A stretch of 64,000 nt of DNA from JAHDFB01 sp965658745 (lineage in GTDB: Bacteria > Bacteroidota > Bacteroidia > Chitinophagales > Saprospiraceae), in assembly GCA_965658745.1 (NCBI GenBank), contig CBFHTK010000006.1, positions 62,001 through 126,000 on the forward strand, given 5' to 3'. Below are positions 45,368-55,625 of the stretch, one piece after another; position 1 is the stretch's first letter; each line of letters begins with the position of its first letter. The position numbers and the translations under genes were made by a program. Below the pieces are notes generated by a model. The model was not told the DNA's origin. It ran no database searches and saw only the letters and a program-made list of their open reading frames with translations.

Positions 45368-48300
45368 ATGACTGATAAAATCGATAGAACAGTATTTGAG
45401 AGTAGTACTATCTTTATGTTTTTTGCTAAAATTTGTAGGTCAAGTTGCTTGGTTGTTACCTTGATTTTTTTGTTTTGCACTTGTTTCAATGTCCTTAGCG
45501 CACAACTTAGCGTCACCGCTTCCAATGCAGCTCTTGATCCTGAAGCACTTGTGGAGACCTTCTTTCTCGGTGACGGAGTAGAAGTTACCAATATCGATTA
45601 TACAGGAGATAACAATGCTGTAGGTTTTTTTACAGATGGTATTAATGAGATTGACATGGACCGGGGGCTTGTAATGGGTTCAGGTTTTGTTGCAGACGTG
45701 GTTGGTGCTTATCTAGATTTTGCTAGTACAGATACCGGAGGTCCAAATGGTGATAGTGATTTGGAGAATATTACTGATGTGGCTGTGAACGATGTTTCTT
45801 TTTATGAAATAACATTCATTCCTACAGCAGATACTTTGAGATTTCGATATGTATTTGCAAGTGAGGAGTATCCCGATTACAATTGTTCAGTATTCAATGA
45901 CGTTTTTGGATTTTTTATCACAGGGCCAAATCCATTAGGTGGAAGTTACGCGGCAGAAAATATTGCTCTAGTACCTGAATTATCAGATCCGTCTGGACTT
46001 ACATTTACAAACTTACCGGTTTCGATTGCAAACGTACATGGTGCTGTTCCTGCTAATAATTGTCCAGGATCTTTTGAAGAATACTATAACGATAACTCAG
46101 GTAGTGTCCAATTTGCTTATGGAGCATATCTGGATGTTTTTACTGCTCAAGCGATTGTAATTCCTTGTGAAGAATACACGATAAAGTTGGCAATTGCTGA
46201 TGGTGCTGATCAGATTTTCGATTCTGCTGTTTTTCTTGAAGCGAAGTCATTTGGGACTGGATCCCTCAACGTTGATATACAAACCGTCAGTCTAGATGGG
46301 AGTATTGCAGAGGGTTGTAATTCTGGGACCATTGTGTTTTCGCTTCCGAATCCTCAAGAAGAGGATGTTATCGTTGACGCAGTTATAATAGACTGCCCAG
46401 GCTCAGCTACATTGAATGAAGATTATTTTGGCCTTCCTAACCAAATTGTTATTCCAGCAGGCGAGACGAGCGTATCATATGAAGTTTTTGCTGTTGACGA
46501 AGGAATTGTCGAAGGTGACGAGTTTATTTGCTTTGATATTCAAAGGGATATTTGTAATAGAGATACGGTTTCCATTAGGATAGTTGAATCTCCTCTGACA
46601 GGAAATGTAGTTTACGTGCCAAATGATACAACAATCTGTCAGAACGAAACAGTATTTTTAAATACCTCGCTACCTCCAAGCTTCATACTGCCTCCAGCTC
46701 CATCCTTTGAAATGTCAACCAATTCTATGATTATGAATGAATTGGTTCCAAATACATTTCCAATAGATGTATCTGGTGTAGTGCCAGAATTCCTCGCAAA
46801 TGGAGTGATAAAGTCAGTATGTATTGATACGCTAGAGCATAGGTTCTTGACCGATATGGATGTCTTTCTAATTACACCATCCGGTCAGTTTTTAGAATTA
46901 ACAACAGACAACGGTAAAAAACCACTGAATGGGCTAGATGTCGATTATTATATAAATACTTGCTTTACACCTTTTGCATTGACAGAGGTAGAAAATGGCT
47001 CTTCATTATCAGGCCCTATCTTCAATACCAACCCTACTTATGAAGGCGACTTTTTTCCAGAAGGAGTTTGGAACGATTTATATGGACCAGAAAGAGAAAG
47101 TAACGGTACTTACGAACTACTAATTATTGATGACGAAACAGGAGCTTTAGGTAGGTTTACTGGTTGGTCAATTTGTTTCAATCCGATATACAACCTTACA
47201 TACAATTGGTCTTCTGATATAGATGGCGACATTTGTACAAATTGCGAAGGTGTTCCTATCGATGTTACTGAGAATACGACATTTTATTTAGAAGTGATAG
47301 ATTCTTATGGTTGTGGATACCTGGATTCATTTACTGTAACTACAAATACGCTCTTGCCTGGAGTTACAAATCTGATGTGCGATAGTATTTCTCAGGATTA
47401 CATAAGCTTTACCTGGGACGGTGAGCCAACTGCTGATTCATATGAAATATTTATTCCAGGAGTTATCGATCCAGCGATTGATATTGGAGATGTTACAGAG
47501 TATGCAGTTGATGGACTTCTTCCTTTAGTAGATTATTCCATAACTGTGCGGTCAATAGGGGGAATCTGTGGAGGTGAATCAGTAACAATTGTTTGCTCGA
47601 CCATAAATTGTAATGTCGATGATTTAATCATAGAGGCACAAGATTCAGTCGTATGTTTTGGAGAAGCAAATGGATTACTTGACGTTGATATTACAGGAGT
47701 GTTTCCGCCTTTTACTTACGAGTATAGAGGTGAAAGTAATTTAGATGGTTTGTTTACTGGTCTTGCTGCTGGGGAAGATACCTTGTATATCACAGACAAT
47801 GTCGGATGTGTTTCGAAATATCCGATTGAAATTCTTCAACCAAATAGCCTAAACGTAGATTTTGACGGAATTATAGCAATTAGTTGTTTTAACGAGAATG
47901 ACGGAAGGGCAGTAGCTGAACCTTTTGGTGGTGTTGCTCCGTATGAAGTTCTGTGGTCTTCTGGCGAAATGACAGAAGTAGCAGCCCTGCTATCTCCCGG
48001 AACGAACTTTATCACAATTACTGATGCCAATGGATGCGAACTAGTTGAATCAATTGATTTCGATAATCCACCAGAATTAACAGCTGATCATTTGAGTATG
48101 GATGCAAGTTGTTTTGGAACAAGTACTGGTATAGGGATTATTAACCCTGGTGGCGGAACGAGTCCATATTTTTATAATTGGGGAGATCCTCTAAATCAAT
48201 TAACTCAACAAGCCAACGACCTAGCTGCAGGAACATATATTGTTACTGTAGAAGATATTAATAATTGTAGTACGACCGAGGAAGTTATTATTGGAGAGCC

Positions 48301-50953
48301 AGGACAGATAGTCACAAATGTGACTGGGTCTAGTATTTCTTGTTTTAATAGCCTTGATGGCGAAGCAGAAGTCACCATTCAAGGTGGAAATCCGCCATTC
48401 GATATACTCTGGGATACTGGATCATCAGATAATCCCGTCCTAGACTTAACGGCAGGGTGGCATTATGTGACAGTTACCGATAATATGAATTGTGAAGCCA
48501 TCGATAGTGTCGAGATTCTTGCTCCTGACTCGATTGAAGTAATCTTTGATAATTCAGATGTTAGTTGTTTTGGTTTAACTGATGGTGAAGTGAGTTGGAT
48601 GGTCACTGGAGGCACTGGTGCAATTACTGTCACTGATCTCAATAATGATGTGGTCACTTCACCAGTGAGCGATTTGCCAGCTGGAATTCATTGCTTTAGT
48701 TTTGAAGACTCTGAAGGGTGTGTACTTGATTCATGTATTACGCTTATCGAACCAGTTGAAATAGTAATTGATTATTTAGCTGTTTTCGAGTCGTGCTTTA
48801 ATACAAATGATGCCTCAATCGATATTACCGTTTCCATGGGTGTAGAGCCTTATACATTTTCATGGACAGGTCCCAACAACTTTACTTCAAATAATGAAGA
48901 TATTTTTGACATTAATTCAGGGCAGTATTTTATTGAGGTAACTGATGCAAATGGATGCATTAAGGTAGATAGTTTGACACTTGACGAGCCCGAGCAGATT
49001 ATTATTGGAGCGGATATTTTTAATATTGCTTGTAAAGGAGAGGCAGACGGTATTTTGCAGATTACAGTAACAGGCGGTGCTGAACCCTACACTTACAATT
49101 GGATTGGTCCAAACGGATTTACCTCAGATGAAGAAGATTTAATTGATGTTTTAGCAGGAACTTATACGCTAATATTGATAGATGATATTGGTTGTACTGT
49201 TCAGAAACAATATGAAATAATAGAGCCTTTTCAAGGGATTCAGGCTGGCATATCACCTAATGATGAGGTTTGTTTTGACGCAAAAAATGGTGTAGCTTCA
49301 GTTCAACCTTTTGGAGGTACTTTACCATATGATATTACGTGGAGTAACGATAGTAAATTTACTAATATAAATGGGCTTTCACCCGGATGGTACTACGTAA
49401 CGATTGTGGATGGTTCGAATTGCTCCGTGGTGGATTCTGTCGAGATTATAGAGCGTCCTCAAATTGAAATAGAAACTAGTCAGAGTACATCGCTCTGTTT
49501 TGAGTCATTTGATGGTTCAGCTCGTGTAGAGTCAATAACAGTAAATGGTGTTGTCCAAGATCCAAATGACTATGAATATCTTTGGAATTCATTCCCATTA
49601 CAAACTACCCAAGAAGCACTTAACCTTAAAGGTGGTGCAGATTATCTTGTAGTTGTAACTGATCAACTTGGCTGTACGGCAAGGCAGTCAGTCATAATTG
49701 ATACACCTGAGGAAGTAGAAGCTGAACTTAGTGTGATTGATTCTATCAATTGCGCACAAGGCGATGATGGGAGTATCATGATTAATGGAATTGGAGGAAA
49801 TAGCCCATATAGTTATCAGTGGGGTCAAAAAACGAACTTCCAAACTGGCCCAGAGGCAAGTAATCTACGAGCTGGGACATACCTTGTAACAATTACTGAT
49901 ACAAATGGCTGTACTGGTGTTGAAGAATTTTCCATACAAGATCCATTTCCAATTTCATTGAATTATCGAATATTTGAAGTTCTGTGTTTTGGTGAAGAAG
50001 ACGGAGAGGTTGAACTGATTGCAAATGGCGGTACATTGCCTTACACATACAATTGGTCAACTGGTGACTCTGATGACGTGATAGAAAATCTTGACGAAGG
50101 TCTATATTACGTAACTGTTTCAGATGCAAATGATTGTGAGATTGTGGATTCGGTTGAAGTAGCTCAGCCTTTGTCACCGATTTCGATCGATGCTTCTGTG
50201 AATAATATTACTTGTGCAGATGGACAAGATGGAAGTATTATAGTAAATGCTTCAGGTGGTTCTGGTAATTATATCTATAGTTTAGATAATTTCATATACA
50301 ATGGCTCCGTCGAGCAGATTGGTTTGTCAGAGGGAACATATACCTTATACGTGAAAGATGCGAACGGTTGTATAGATTCGATTGAAAATATTGATATTTT
50401 TAGCCCAGTAGCACTGGAATTAGAACTAGGCCCAGATATATATTTGTCCTATGGTGAAAACTTTCAGTTTGATCCGCTTTTGTCGAATTTTCAAAACCCA
50501 CTGTCTTTCGAATGGAAGTCTCCCGATAAAGATTTACTATCATGTGATGATTGTCTTAATCCTTTTTATGAGGCAATCAAACAAGCTAGTTTTCAACTCA
50601 TTGTTACTGATGGCAGAGGTTGTTTAGTCGAAGATTTTATTAATATCTACATCACTAATGATGACGCAGTGCGTGTTCCAACGGGGTTTACACCAAATGG
50701 TGATTTCAATAATGATATCTTAACAGTTTATGGACGTGAAAATGTGAAAATCATCGAATTTAAGGTCTATGACAGATGGGGAGAATTGATGTATAGTAAT
50801 GAGGATTTTTTAGTTAACGATGATGACCTAGGATGGGATGGAACATTCCGAGATCAAGAAATGCCTCCAGGAGTATATACTTGGTATGTAAACGCGGAAT
50901 TAACGAATGGTTTTTCAGAAGTTTATTCAGGTAATACAACTTTAATCAGATAA
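45368..50953 (+). CDS. Giant secreted multidomain repeat protein with type IX (CHU_C) sorting domain
   Basis: An 1861-residue cell-surface or secreted protein. Order: signal (strongest from Met17 at 45416), choice-of-anchor-L domain (about 50-290; FASEEYPDYNCSVFNDVFGFF), a Calx-beta-like region (~305-400), a proprotein convertase P-domain (~461-610; FTGWSICF), an FN3-like unit (~662-740), twelve SprB-type repeats (~753-1680; GGxxPYxYxW and VTDxNGC cores), and the gliding-motility-associated C-terminal domain (~1767-1861; VPTGFTPNGDFNNDIL to KVYDRWGELMY). The last domain directs export by type IX secretion and attachment. The PorP/SprF-family gene follows 4 bases later. Role probably adhesion, by family; ligand unknown. 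Confidence 0.92.
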   Translation: MTDKIDRTVFESSTIFMFFAKICRSSCLVVTLIFLFCTCFNVLSAQLSVTASNAALDPEALVETFFLGDGVEVTNIDYTGDNNAVGFFTDGINEIDMDRGLVMGSGFVADVVGAYLDFASTDTGGPNGDSDLENITDVAVNDVSFYEITFIPTADTLRFRYVFASEEYPDYNCSVFNDVFGFFITGPNPLGGSYAAENIALVPELSDPSGLTFTNLPVSIANVHGAVPANNCPGSFEEYYNDNSGSVQFAYGAYLDVFTAQAIVIPCEEYTIKLAIADGADQIFDSAVFLEAKSFGTGSLNVDIQTVSLDGSIAEGCNSGTIVFSLPNPQEEDVIVDAVIIDCPGSATLNEDYFGLPNQIVIPAGETSVSYEVFAVDEGIVEGDEFICFDIQRDICNRDTVSIRIVESPLTGNVVYVPNDTTICQNETVFLNTSLPPSFILPPAPSFEMSTNSMIMNELVPNTFPIDVSGVVPEFLANGVIKSVCIDTLEHRFLTDMDVFLITPSGQFLELTTDNGKKPLNGLDVDYYINTCFTPFALTEVENGSSLSGPIFNTNPTYEGDFFPEGVWNDLYGPERESNGTYELLIIDDETGALGRFTGWSICFNPIYNLTYNWSSDIDGDICTNCEGVPIDVTENTTFYLEVIDSYGCGYLDSFTVTTNTLLPGVTNLMCDSISQDYISFTWDGEPTADSYEIFIPGVIDPAIDIGDVTEYAVDGLLPLVDYSITVRSIGGICGGESVTIVCSTINCNVDDLIIEAQDSVVCFGEANGLLDVDITGVFPPFTYEYRGESNLDGLFTGLAAGEDTLYITDNVGCVSKYPIEILQPNSLNVDFDGIIAISCFNENDGRAVAEPFGGVAPYEVLWSSGEMTEVAALLSPGTNFITITDANGCELVESIDFDNPPELTADHLSMDASCFGTSTGIGIINPGGGTSPYFYNWGDPLNQLTQQANDLAAGTYIVTVEDINNCSTTEEVIIGEPGQIVTNVTGSSISCFNSLDGEAEVTIQGGNPPFDILWDTGSSDNPVLDLTAGWHYVTVTDNMNCEAIDSVEILAPDSIEVIFDNSDVSCFGLTDGEVSWMVTGGTGAITVTDLNNDVVTSPVSDLPAGIHCFSFEDSEGCVLDSCITLIEPVEIVIDYLAVFESCFNTNDASIDITVSMGVEPYTFSWTGPNNFTSNNEDIFDINSGQYFIEVTDANGCIKVDSLTLDEPEQIIIGADIFNIACKGEADGILQITVTGGAEPYTYNWIGPNGFTSDEEDLIDVLAGTYTLILIDDIGCTVQKQYEIIEPFQGIQAGISPNDEVCFDAKNGVASVQPFGGTLPYDITWSNDSKFTNINGLSPGWYYVTIVDGSNCSVVDSVEIIERPQIEIETSQSTSLCFESFDGSARVESITVNGVVQDPNDYEYLWNSFPLQTTQEALNLKGGADYLVVVTDQLGCTARQSVIIDTPEEVEAELSVIDSINCAQGDDGSIMINGIGGNSPYSYQWGQKTNFQTGPEASNLRAGTYLVTITDTNGCTGVEEFSIQDPFPISLNYRIFEVLCFGEEDGEVELIANGGTLPYTYNWSTGDSDDVIENLDEGLYYVTVSDANDCEIVDSVEVAQPLSPISIDASVNNITCADGQDGSIIVNASGGSGNYIYSLDNFIYNGSVEQIGLSEGTYTLYVKDANGCIDSIENIDIFSPVALELELGPDIYLSYGENFQFDPLLSNFQNPLSFEWKSPDKDLLSCDDCLNPFYEAIKQASFQLIVTDGRGCLVEDFINIYITNDDAVRVPTGFTPNGDFNNDILTVYGRENVKIIEFKVYDRWGELMYSNEDFLVNDDDLGWDGTFRDQEMPPGVYTWYVNAELTNGFSEVYSGNTTLIR

Positions 50954-50957
50954 GATT

Positions 50958-52001
50958 ATGAGATTATATTTGATATTTGTATTGAGTTTATTTGTGCAAG
51001 TTGGATTGTTTGCCCAAGATGTTGCTTACTCGCAGTTCTATAACTCAAATGCAGTTCTCAATCCTGCACTCATTGGCGTTTACGATGGTCAGAATCGATT
51101 GACACTGAATTATCGAGATCAATGGGCATCGATTCATCGAAATAATTCCTACAGAACCTTATCAGCGCAATTTGATGGTAAAGTTCATATTAAAAGAAAT
51201 GATTTTCTGACTTATGGATTAGACTTTACGAGAGATCAGGCTGGAAATAGTAATTACTTGCAGCAAAATGGTCATTTTAATATAGGCTACATAAAACAGA
51301 TTGGTACAAATGCATATTCTCCAGTTGATCACTTCTTAGTTGGAGCATTACGTCTCGGTTTTGGTCAGAACCGTTTGAGTTTGTCAGATTTATGGTTTGG
51401 AAATCAATTCAATAAGTCTTCTGGGACAATAGATTTTGGAGCTGCATCAAATGAAGAACTTTTGGGCAACGGAAGTACGCCTCTTTTTGGTGATTTTGGT
51501 ATGGGTTTACTCTACTATGGCGTAATTAAAGATAGACATAATTTTTATGCAGGATTTTCGGCAAACCATCTCAATCAACCACGGGTTTCGGTGACGGAAT
51601 TTGGGGACTTTAGACTGAAAAGACTCTATGTTTTTCATGCAGGAACAGAGTTGCCACATAATCGTGAATTGAGTTCGATGATAAATTTTGCCAGCTATTT
51701 CCAAGGAGCAAGTAGAATGTTTATGCCTGGATATACTGCGAGATATAAACATAAGGATTGGAAAGAGATTGCACTTAGAGCTGGTGTTTGGTCTCGCTTT
51801 GTAGCTGGTGAGGAGTTTGTGGAGTCAATTGTATTTGGAACTACTTTTGAATACGAATCTATCTTGTTTGGTCTTTCATATGATGTGACTACATCTTCAC
51901 TTGTACAGGCTAATTCACGAAGAGGTTCGATTGAGTTGTCATTTCAGTATATTAATCGGAATACTAAGTACAGGTCACCGATTACTTGTCCAAAATTTTA
52001 A
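50958..52001 (+). CDS. PorP/SprF-family type IX secretion outer-membrane protein
   Basis: A 347-residue beta-barrel protein with a signal peptide (LFVQVGLFAQ) and the family opening DVAYSQFYNSNAVLNPALIGVYDGQNRL, then RDQWASI and alternating strands up to the end. SprF is needed for secretion of the SprB adhesin, and each CHU_C-type protein is often encoded with its own SprF homologue. That is the case here: the gene begins 4 bases after the giant repeat protein stops. It should help export or anchor that protein. Confidence 0.93.
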   Translation: MRLYLIFVLSLFVQVGLFAQDVAYSQFYNSNAVLNPALIGVYDGQNRLTLNYRDQWASIHRNNSYRTLSAQFDGKVHIKRNDFLTYGLDFTRDQAGNSNYLQQNGHFNIGYIKQIGTNAYSPVDHFLVGALRLGFGQNRLSLSDLWFGNQFNKSSGTIDFGAASNEELLGNGSTPLFGDFGMGLLYYGVIKDRHNFYAGFSANHLNQPRVSVTEFGDFRLKRLYVFHAGTELPHNRELSSMINFASYFQGASRMFMPGYTARYKHKDWKEIALRAGVWSRFVAGEEFVESIVFGTTFEYESILFGLSYDVTTSSLVQANSRRGSIELSFQYINRNTKYRSPITCPKF

Positions 52002-52028
52002 GACTGATTGACTAGACTTTTAAAGCAT

Positions 52029-52679
52029 TTAGACGTTTAATGAAATTCGGTGTACACCAGGACGGTATTTCTGGCGTAGTAAAGACTGTAGAAAGTCAAA
52101 GTACTTTTTATTTTCTACAAAATTGATGTCCTTCAAATCCAAAATCAGAACAGGGTAGGAGAGTACATTTCGAAAGTACTCGAAGTAAGAATCTTGTACT
52201 GTTTTCAAGTATTCTTTTGAAATATTCATTTCGTAGGAACGACCCCTTCTTTCAATGTTCTCTTTTAATACATCAACGTCTCTATGAAAGTAAACAACTA
52301 GATCAGGTTGTGGAAAATTTGCGTCCAAAACCTTGAATATCTTTTGAAAGATTCGATACTCATCCTCATTCAAGTTCTTTCTTGCAAAAAGTAGTGTTTT
52401 CAAGAAGAAGTAATCACCTAGTATGAAATCATCGAACATATTTCGCATCGATAGAATACCACTCATTTGTTTATGACGTTCGGTCATAAAAAACAACTCG
52501 ACAGTAAATGCAAATTTTTCCGGATTTTCGTAAAACATCGGAAGAAATGGATTATCATCAAACTCCTCAAGAATCAAACTACAATTATGTTCTTTTTGCA
52601 TCATTTCGCAAAAAGTGGTCTTTCCGGATCCTATGTTCCCTTCAATGACAATATAATTATATGGTATATTTCCTGACAT
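52029..52679 (-). CDS. Deoxynucleoside kinase
   Basis: A 216-residue cytosolic kinase of the dNK/deoxyguanosine-kinase family, which phosphorylates salvaged deoxynucleosides. The P-loop is IEGNIGSGKTTFCEM (residue ~12), and the DxE/ERS-like region and lid appear as YFHRDVDVLKENIERRGRSYE, with base-contact residues in FMTERHKQM. The substrate (dA, dG or dT) is not readable. It starts 3 bases before the folK stop on the same strand, so folK and this gene form a small operon. Confidence 0.88.
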   Translation of the reverse strand: MSGNIPYNYIVIEGNIGSGKTTFCEMMQKEHNCSLILEEFDDNPFLPMFYENPEKFAFTVELFFMTERHKQMSGILSMRNMFDDFILGDYFFLKTLLFARKNLNEDEYRIFQKIFKVLDANFPQPDLVVYFHRDVDVLKENIERRGRSYEMNISKEYLKTVQDSYFEYFRNVLSYPVLILDLKDINFVENKKYFDFLQSLLRQKYRPGVHRISLNV

Positions 52680-52682
52680 GAG

Positions 52683-53165
52683 TTATATGCGTAATACCTG
52701 ACTATGATCTGCACATTGATCCAACAATTGCGCACTAGTTGATTTGCTGATCGGGTCAATAGCAGCTCCCCAAAACTCTACCAGCGGCTCCAAAATGAAA
52801 CGCCGCTCACGAAATAAAGAATGAGGAATTTGCAATTCAGGGCTAAAGATAATCATATTACGATAAAGAATAATGTCAATGTCAATTATTCTCGGACCCC
52901 ATTTCCTTTCTCTTTTTCTCCCCAGTTGTGATTCACTCTCTAGGCACAGTCTAAGTAGTGCAAATGGGTTTAATTTGGTTTCAATTTCAATTAATTGGTT
53001 GTAGAAATTTGATTGATCTTGATTACCCCACGCTTCAGTTTCAAATATTGAGCTTGTTGTTTTTACAATACATTGCTTAGCTATTTCTGCTTTCGCTTTC
53101 TCTAAGTTTGCCCTACGATTTCCTTCATTAGATCCTAGTTGCAGTATGATTGGAGAACTATCCAT
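52683..53165 (-). CDS. folK: 2-amino-4-hydroxy-6-hydroxymethyldihydropteridine diphosphokinase FolK
   Basis: A 160-residue pyrophosphokinase that activates the pterin for folate synthesis. Hallmarks: LQLGSNEGNRRANLEKA at the start, TSSIFETEAWGNQDQSNFYNQ, the LLRLCLESESQLGRKRERKWGPRIIDIDIILY signature (split here as SQLGRKRERKWGPR and DIDIILY), and IPHSLFRERRFILEPL. It is the first gene of a two-gene unit with the deoxynucleoside kinase and is separated from the upstream symporter by a strong terminator. With thyA nearby, folate and thymidylate functions lie within 3 kb of each other. Confidence 0.95.
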   Translation of the reverse strand: MDSSPIILQLGSNEGNRRANLEKAKAEIAKQCIVKTTSSIFETEAWGNQDQSNFYNQLIEIETKLNPFALLRLCLESESQLGRKRERKWGPRIIDIDIILYRNMIIFSPELQIPHSLFRERRFILEPLVEFWGAAIDPISKSTSAQLLDQCADHSQVLRI

Positions 53166-53193
53166 GCAGATTTGTGAGTAGCTGTATAAAACA

Positions 53194-53242
53194 AAGCACC
53201 TCAGTTTTTCTTAGCGATTATACTTTGAAAACTGAGGTGCTT
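53194..53242 (-). terminator. Intrinsic terminator after the alanine symporter gene
   Basis: AAGCACCTCAGTTTT (53194-53208) and AAAACTGAGGTGCTT (53228-53242) are exact reverse complements over 15 bp with a 19-base loop. On the minus strand the stem follows the symporter stop at 53261 and is followed by a T-rich run. Confidence 0.85.
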
Positions 53243-53260
53243 CTAAATTATTTTGATCGA

Positions 53261-54841
53261 TTATTGCTTACTTGCTTTAATGGCTGCCATGTACTTATTA
53301 AATTCTTCGCGAACTTTTGGAAAGAGGATGAAACATCCGATAATATTGGGAATTGCCATGGCAAAAATCATCGCATCTGAAAAGTCGATGACTGGTCCCA
53401 AACTGATCGCTGCTCCAACAATAATAAAGATGCAAAACATTACTTTATAAGAAATATCTGCAATTTTATTTTTTCCAAAAAGAAACATCCAGCTTTGTAA
53501 TCCATAATACGACCAAGAAAGCATGGTTGAAAACGCAAATAACACAACCGCTAGTGTCAAGATATATGGAAAGAATGATAGAACTGAGCCAAATGCTGCT
53601 GAAGTTGCTACAACCCCATCAGGAGATTTGACACCGTATTCCATTATTGATCCATCTCCGTTGGTTATAATTATTACCAAAGCCGTCATTGTACACACTA
53701 CTACCGTATCGATAAATGGTTCTAAGAGTGCAACAAGACCTTCGGATGCTGCGTAATTAGTTTTTACTGCAGAGTGAGCTATTGCTGCTGATCCAACTCC
53801 AGCTTCGTTCGAGAAAGCTGCCCGCTGGAAGCCAATAATAAGAACACCAACAAGTCCACCTTTTATTCCTTCGGGAGAAAAAGCTCCCGAGAAGATTTGT
53901 CCAATTGCTCCAGGTATGTCACCAGCATGCATTGTCAAAACTATGATTGCCGCTATTACATACATCCCAACCATAAAAGGAACGACTCTTTCAGTAACTG
54001 ATCCGATTCGCTTGATTCCTCCAATGATTACAAGTGCAACCAGTATTGAAAGAATTAATCCGAATATCGCACCTGCGGATGGATGTGTAATTCCTAACAT
54101 CGAATTAAACTGCGCAGCTGCTTGATTCGCTTGAAACATGTTTCCTCCTCCAAGGGAACCTCCAACACACATGATAGCAAAAATTCCTGCTAGAATTTTA
54201 CCAAGTGTACCCGCTTTCATTTCCTTTAAGCCTTTGCTTAGATAGTACATCGGGCCACCATAAACAGTGCCGTCTTCTCCTACGTCACGATATTTTACAC
54301 CGAGTGTACATTCAACAAATTTTGATGACATTCCAAATAGGCCAGCAATAATCATCCAAAAAGTAGCACCGGGTCCACCTAAGGATATTGCCACTGCAAC
54401 ACCCGCGATATTTCCTAATCCTACAGTTCCCGACAAGGCTGCTGTGAGTGCTTGGAAATGCGTTACTTCACCATCACTCTCTATCTTAATTGTATCTAAG
54501 ATATCTCCGTCTAGCGTATTAACCATCGCCTTTTCTACTTTCCCATGCTTGTCTAGGTCGTCATATTTTCCCCGCACAATATTGATTGCAGTACTAAAGT
54601 TTCTAATGTTAACAAACTTGAATGCAACAGTGAAGAATCCTGCAGCGCCTAGAAGCATTATTACGACTATTGGGACATCAAGGCCAGCAATTGTTATGGG
54701 ATAGAATATTATATCTCCCCATGCATCTGCGATTGGTTTGAAAGATTCATTAATTGTTTCATCGATACCTTTTGCATAACTTAAAAATGGAATGACCATA
54801 AGGGTCAAAAATGTCATTACTTTGCGAATCTTCACATTCAT
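53261..54841 (-). CDS. alsT: Sodium:alanine symporter family protein (AGCS)
   Basis: A 526-residue inner-membrane symporter of the alanine or glycine:cation family, importing amino acids with Na+. It shows about eleven helices and the family signatures GTVGLGNIAGVAVAISLGGPGATFWM, the GLFGMSSKFVECTLGVKYR region, VGGSLGGGNMFQANQ and QRAAFSNEAGVGSAAIAHSA. An N-terminal hydrophobic stretch (MTFLTLMVIPFLSYAKG) may be a signal or first helix. Monocistronic with a strong terminator. About 780 bases upstream, up to thyA, carry no confident gene. Confidence 0.92.
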   Translation of the reverse strand: MNVKIRKVMTFLTLMVIPFLSYAKGIDETINESFKPIADAWGDIIFYPITIAGLDVPIVVIMLLGAAGFFTVAFKFVNIRNFSTAINIVRGKYDDLDKHGKVEKAMVNTLDGDILDTIKIESDGEVTHFQALTAALSGTVGLGNIAGVAVAISLGGPGATFWMIIAGLFGMSSKFVECTLGVKYRDVGEDGTVYGGPMYYLSKGLKEMKAGTLGKILAGIFAIMCVGGSLGGGNMFQANQAAAQFNSMLGITHPSAGAIFGLILSILVALVIIGGIKRIGSVTERVVPFMVGMYVIAAIIVLTMHAGDIPGAIGQIFSGAFSPEGIKGGLVGVLIIGFQRAAFSNEAGVGSAAIAHSAVKTNYAASEGLVALLEPFIDTVVVCTMTALVIIITNGDGSIMEYGVKSPDGVVATSAAFGSVLSFFPYILTLAVVLFAFSTMLSWSYYGLQSWMFLFGKNKIADISYKVMFCIFIIVGAAISLGPVIDFSDAMIFAMAIPNIIGCFILFPKVREEFNKYMAAIKASKQ

Positions 54842-55102
54842 ATGTCGTTTGTTTGATTTGTATTTGTATAGTTTCTTGATACTCCTTTTATCCTTTTGAG
54901 CTTAAGCATTTGTCTCTTACAGCTCGGAAAGGTATTATTAATTTTTGACATTCAAAAAACTGATTTAGTAATTTGTCCAGAATATCGAGTAATCAATGCT
55001 CTTTATGCACGAGACTTTTATATTAAAAGAGATGCTGGACATCTAAATTGATTAAATGCACAGTGTTACTGTTTTAAAATTTGAATAAGGGGAAGATAGT
55101 AG

Positions 55103-55273
55103 CTAGTTGTCTGTTCCATTTGTGAGTAATTTTCCCCATTTGATGTTTGATACTGCGTTTTTGTACTTTGTGGCATCCTCTATCTTTTGATATTTTATGG
55201 CTTTGTTTTTTCTGGAAGAATCAGAATCGCTCTCGATCAAAGTCAACTTTCCATATTTTGAGTGGAGTTTTAT
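55103..55273 (-). other. Possible gene remnant in the symporter-thyA gap
   Basis: A frame without ATG reads KYGKLTLIESDSDSSRKNKA and then KYKNAVSNIKWGKLLTNGTDN before a stop at 55103-55105. Its hydrophilic, helix-like composition resembles a 3' coding fragment, but I recognise no family. The rest of 54842-55560 holds nothing I can support. Confidence 0.2.
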
Positions 55274-55564
55274 TTACTGCTTATCAATAGAATTTAATGA
55301 ACTGCAACTTTGTGCCATTACTGATTATTGAGGGCTTTGAGCCCAAAAGGCAAATCAATCTTAAGCGCATCATTATTTGATATGTAGTACTACTAGTATA
55401 CATTTAATCTATTCGTATACTTTTTTAATTGGATTTGCATCCGACCTAGAGAAGGTGATATTTCATATGTTCATTTAGCTTAACATGTAAATCTCTAATT
55501 ACAAACATGTTCTAAAAGGCTTCATAAACACATTAAAAAATATCATATTTTATTTTATTTTCCA

Positions 55565-55595
55565 TTTGCTTTGGCTAGAAATGTTATTAGTTTTG
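55565..55595 (+). promoter_or_regulatory. Promoter of thyA
   Basis: TTTG (55565-55568), 19 bases, then TAGTTTTG (55588-55595) fit the Bacteroidota -33/-7 consensus TTTG-N19-TAnnTTTG. The start of transcription would be near 55600, about 26 bases before the ATG at 55626. Confidence 0.62.
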
Positions 55596-55625
55596 CATCT
55601 AACAGAACTCACGCTTCTACTGCTT

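Noticed and set aside
53523..54704. Several plus-strand frames across the symporter gene
   Set aside because: They are antisense shadows of a clearly real, conserved membrane protein.
54900..55045. Plus-strand frame reading TDLVICPEYRVINALYARDF
   Set aside because: It has no start, the upstream part is low quality and there is no recognisable family; it could be chance.
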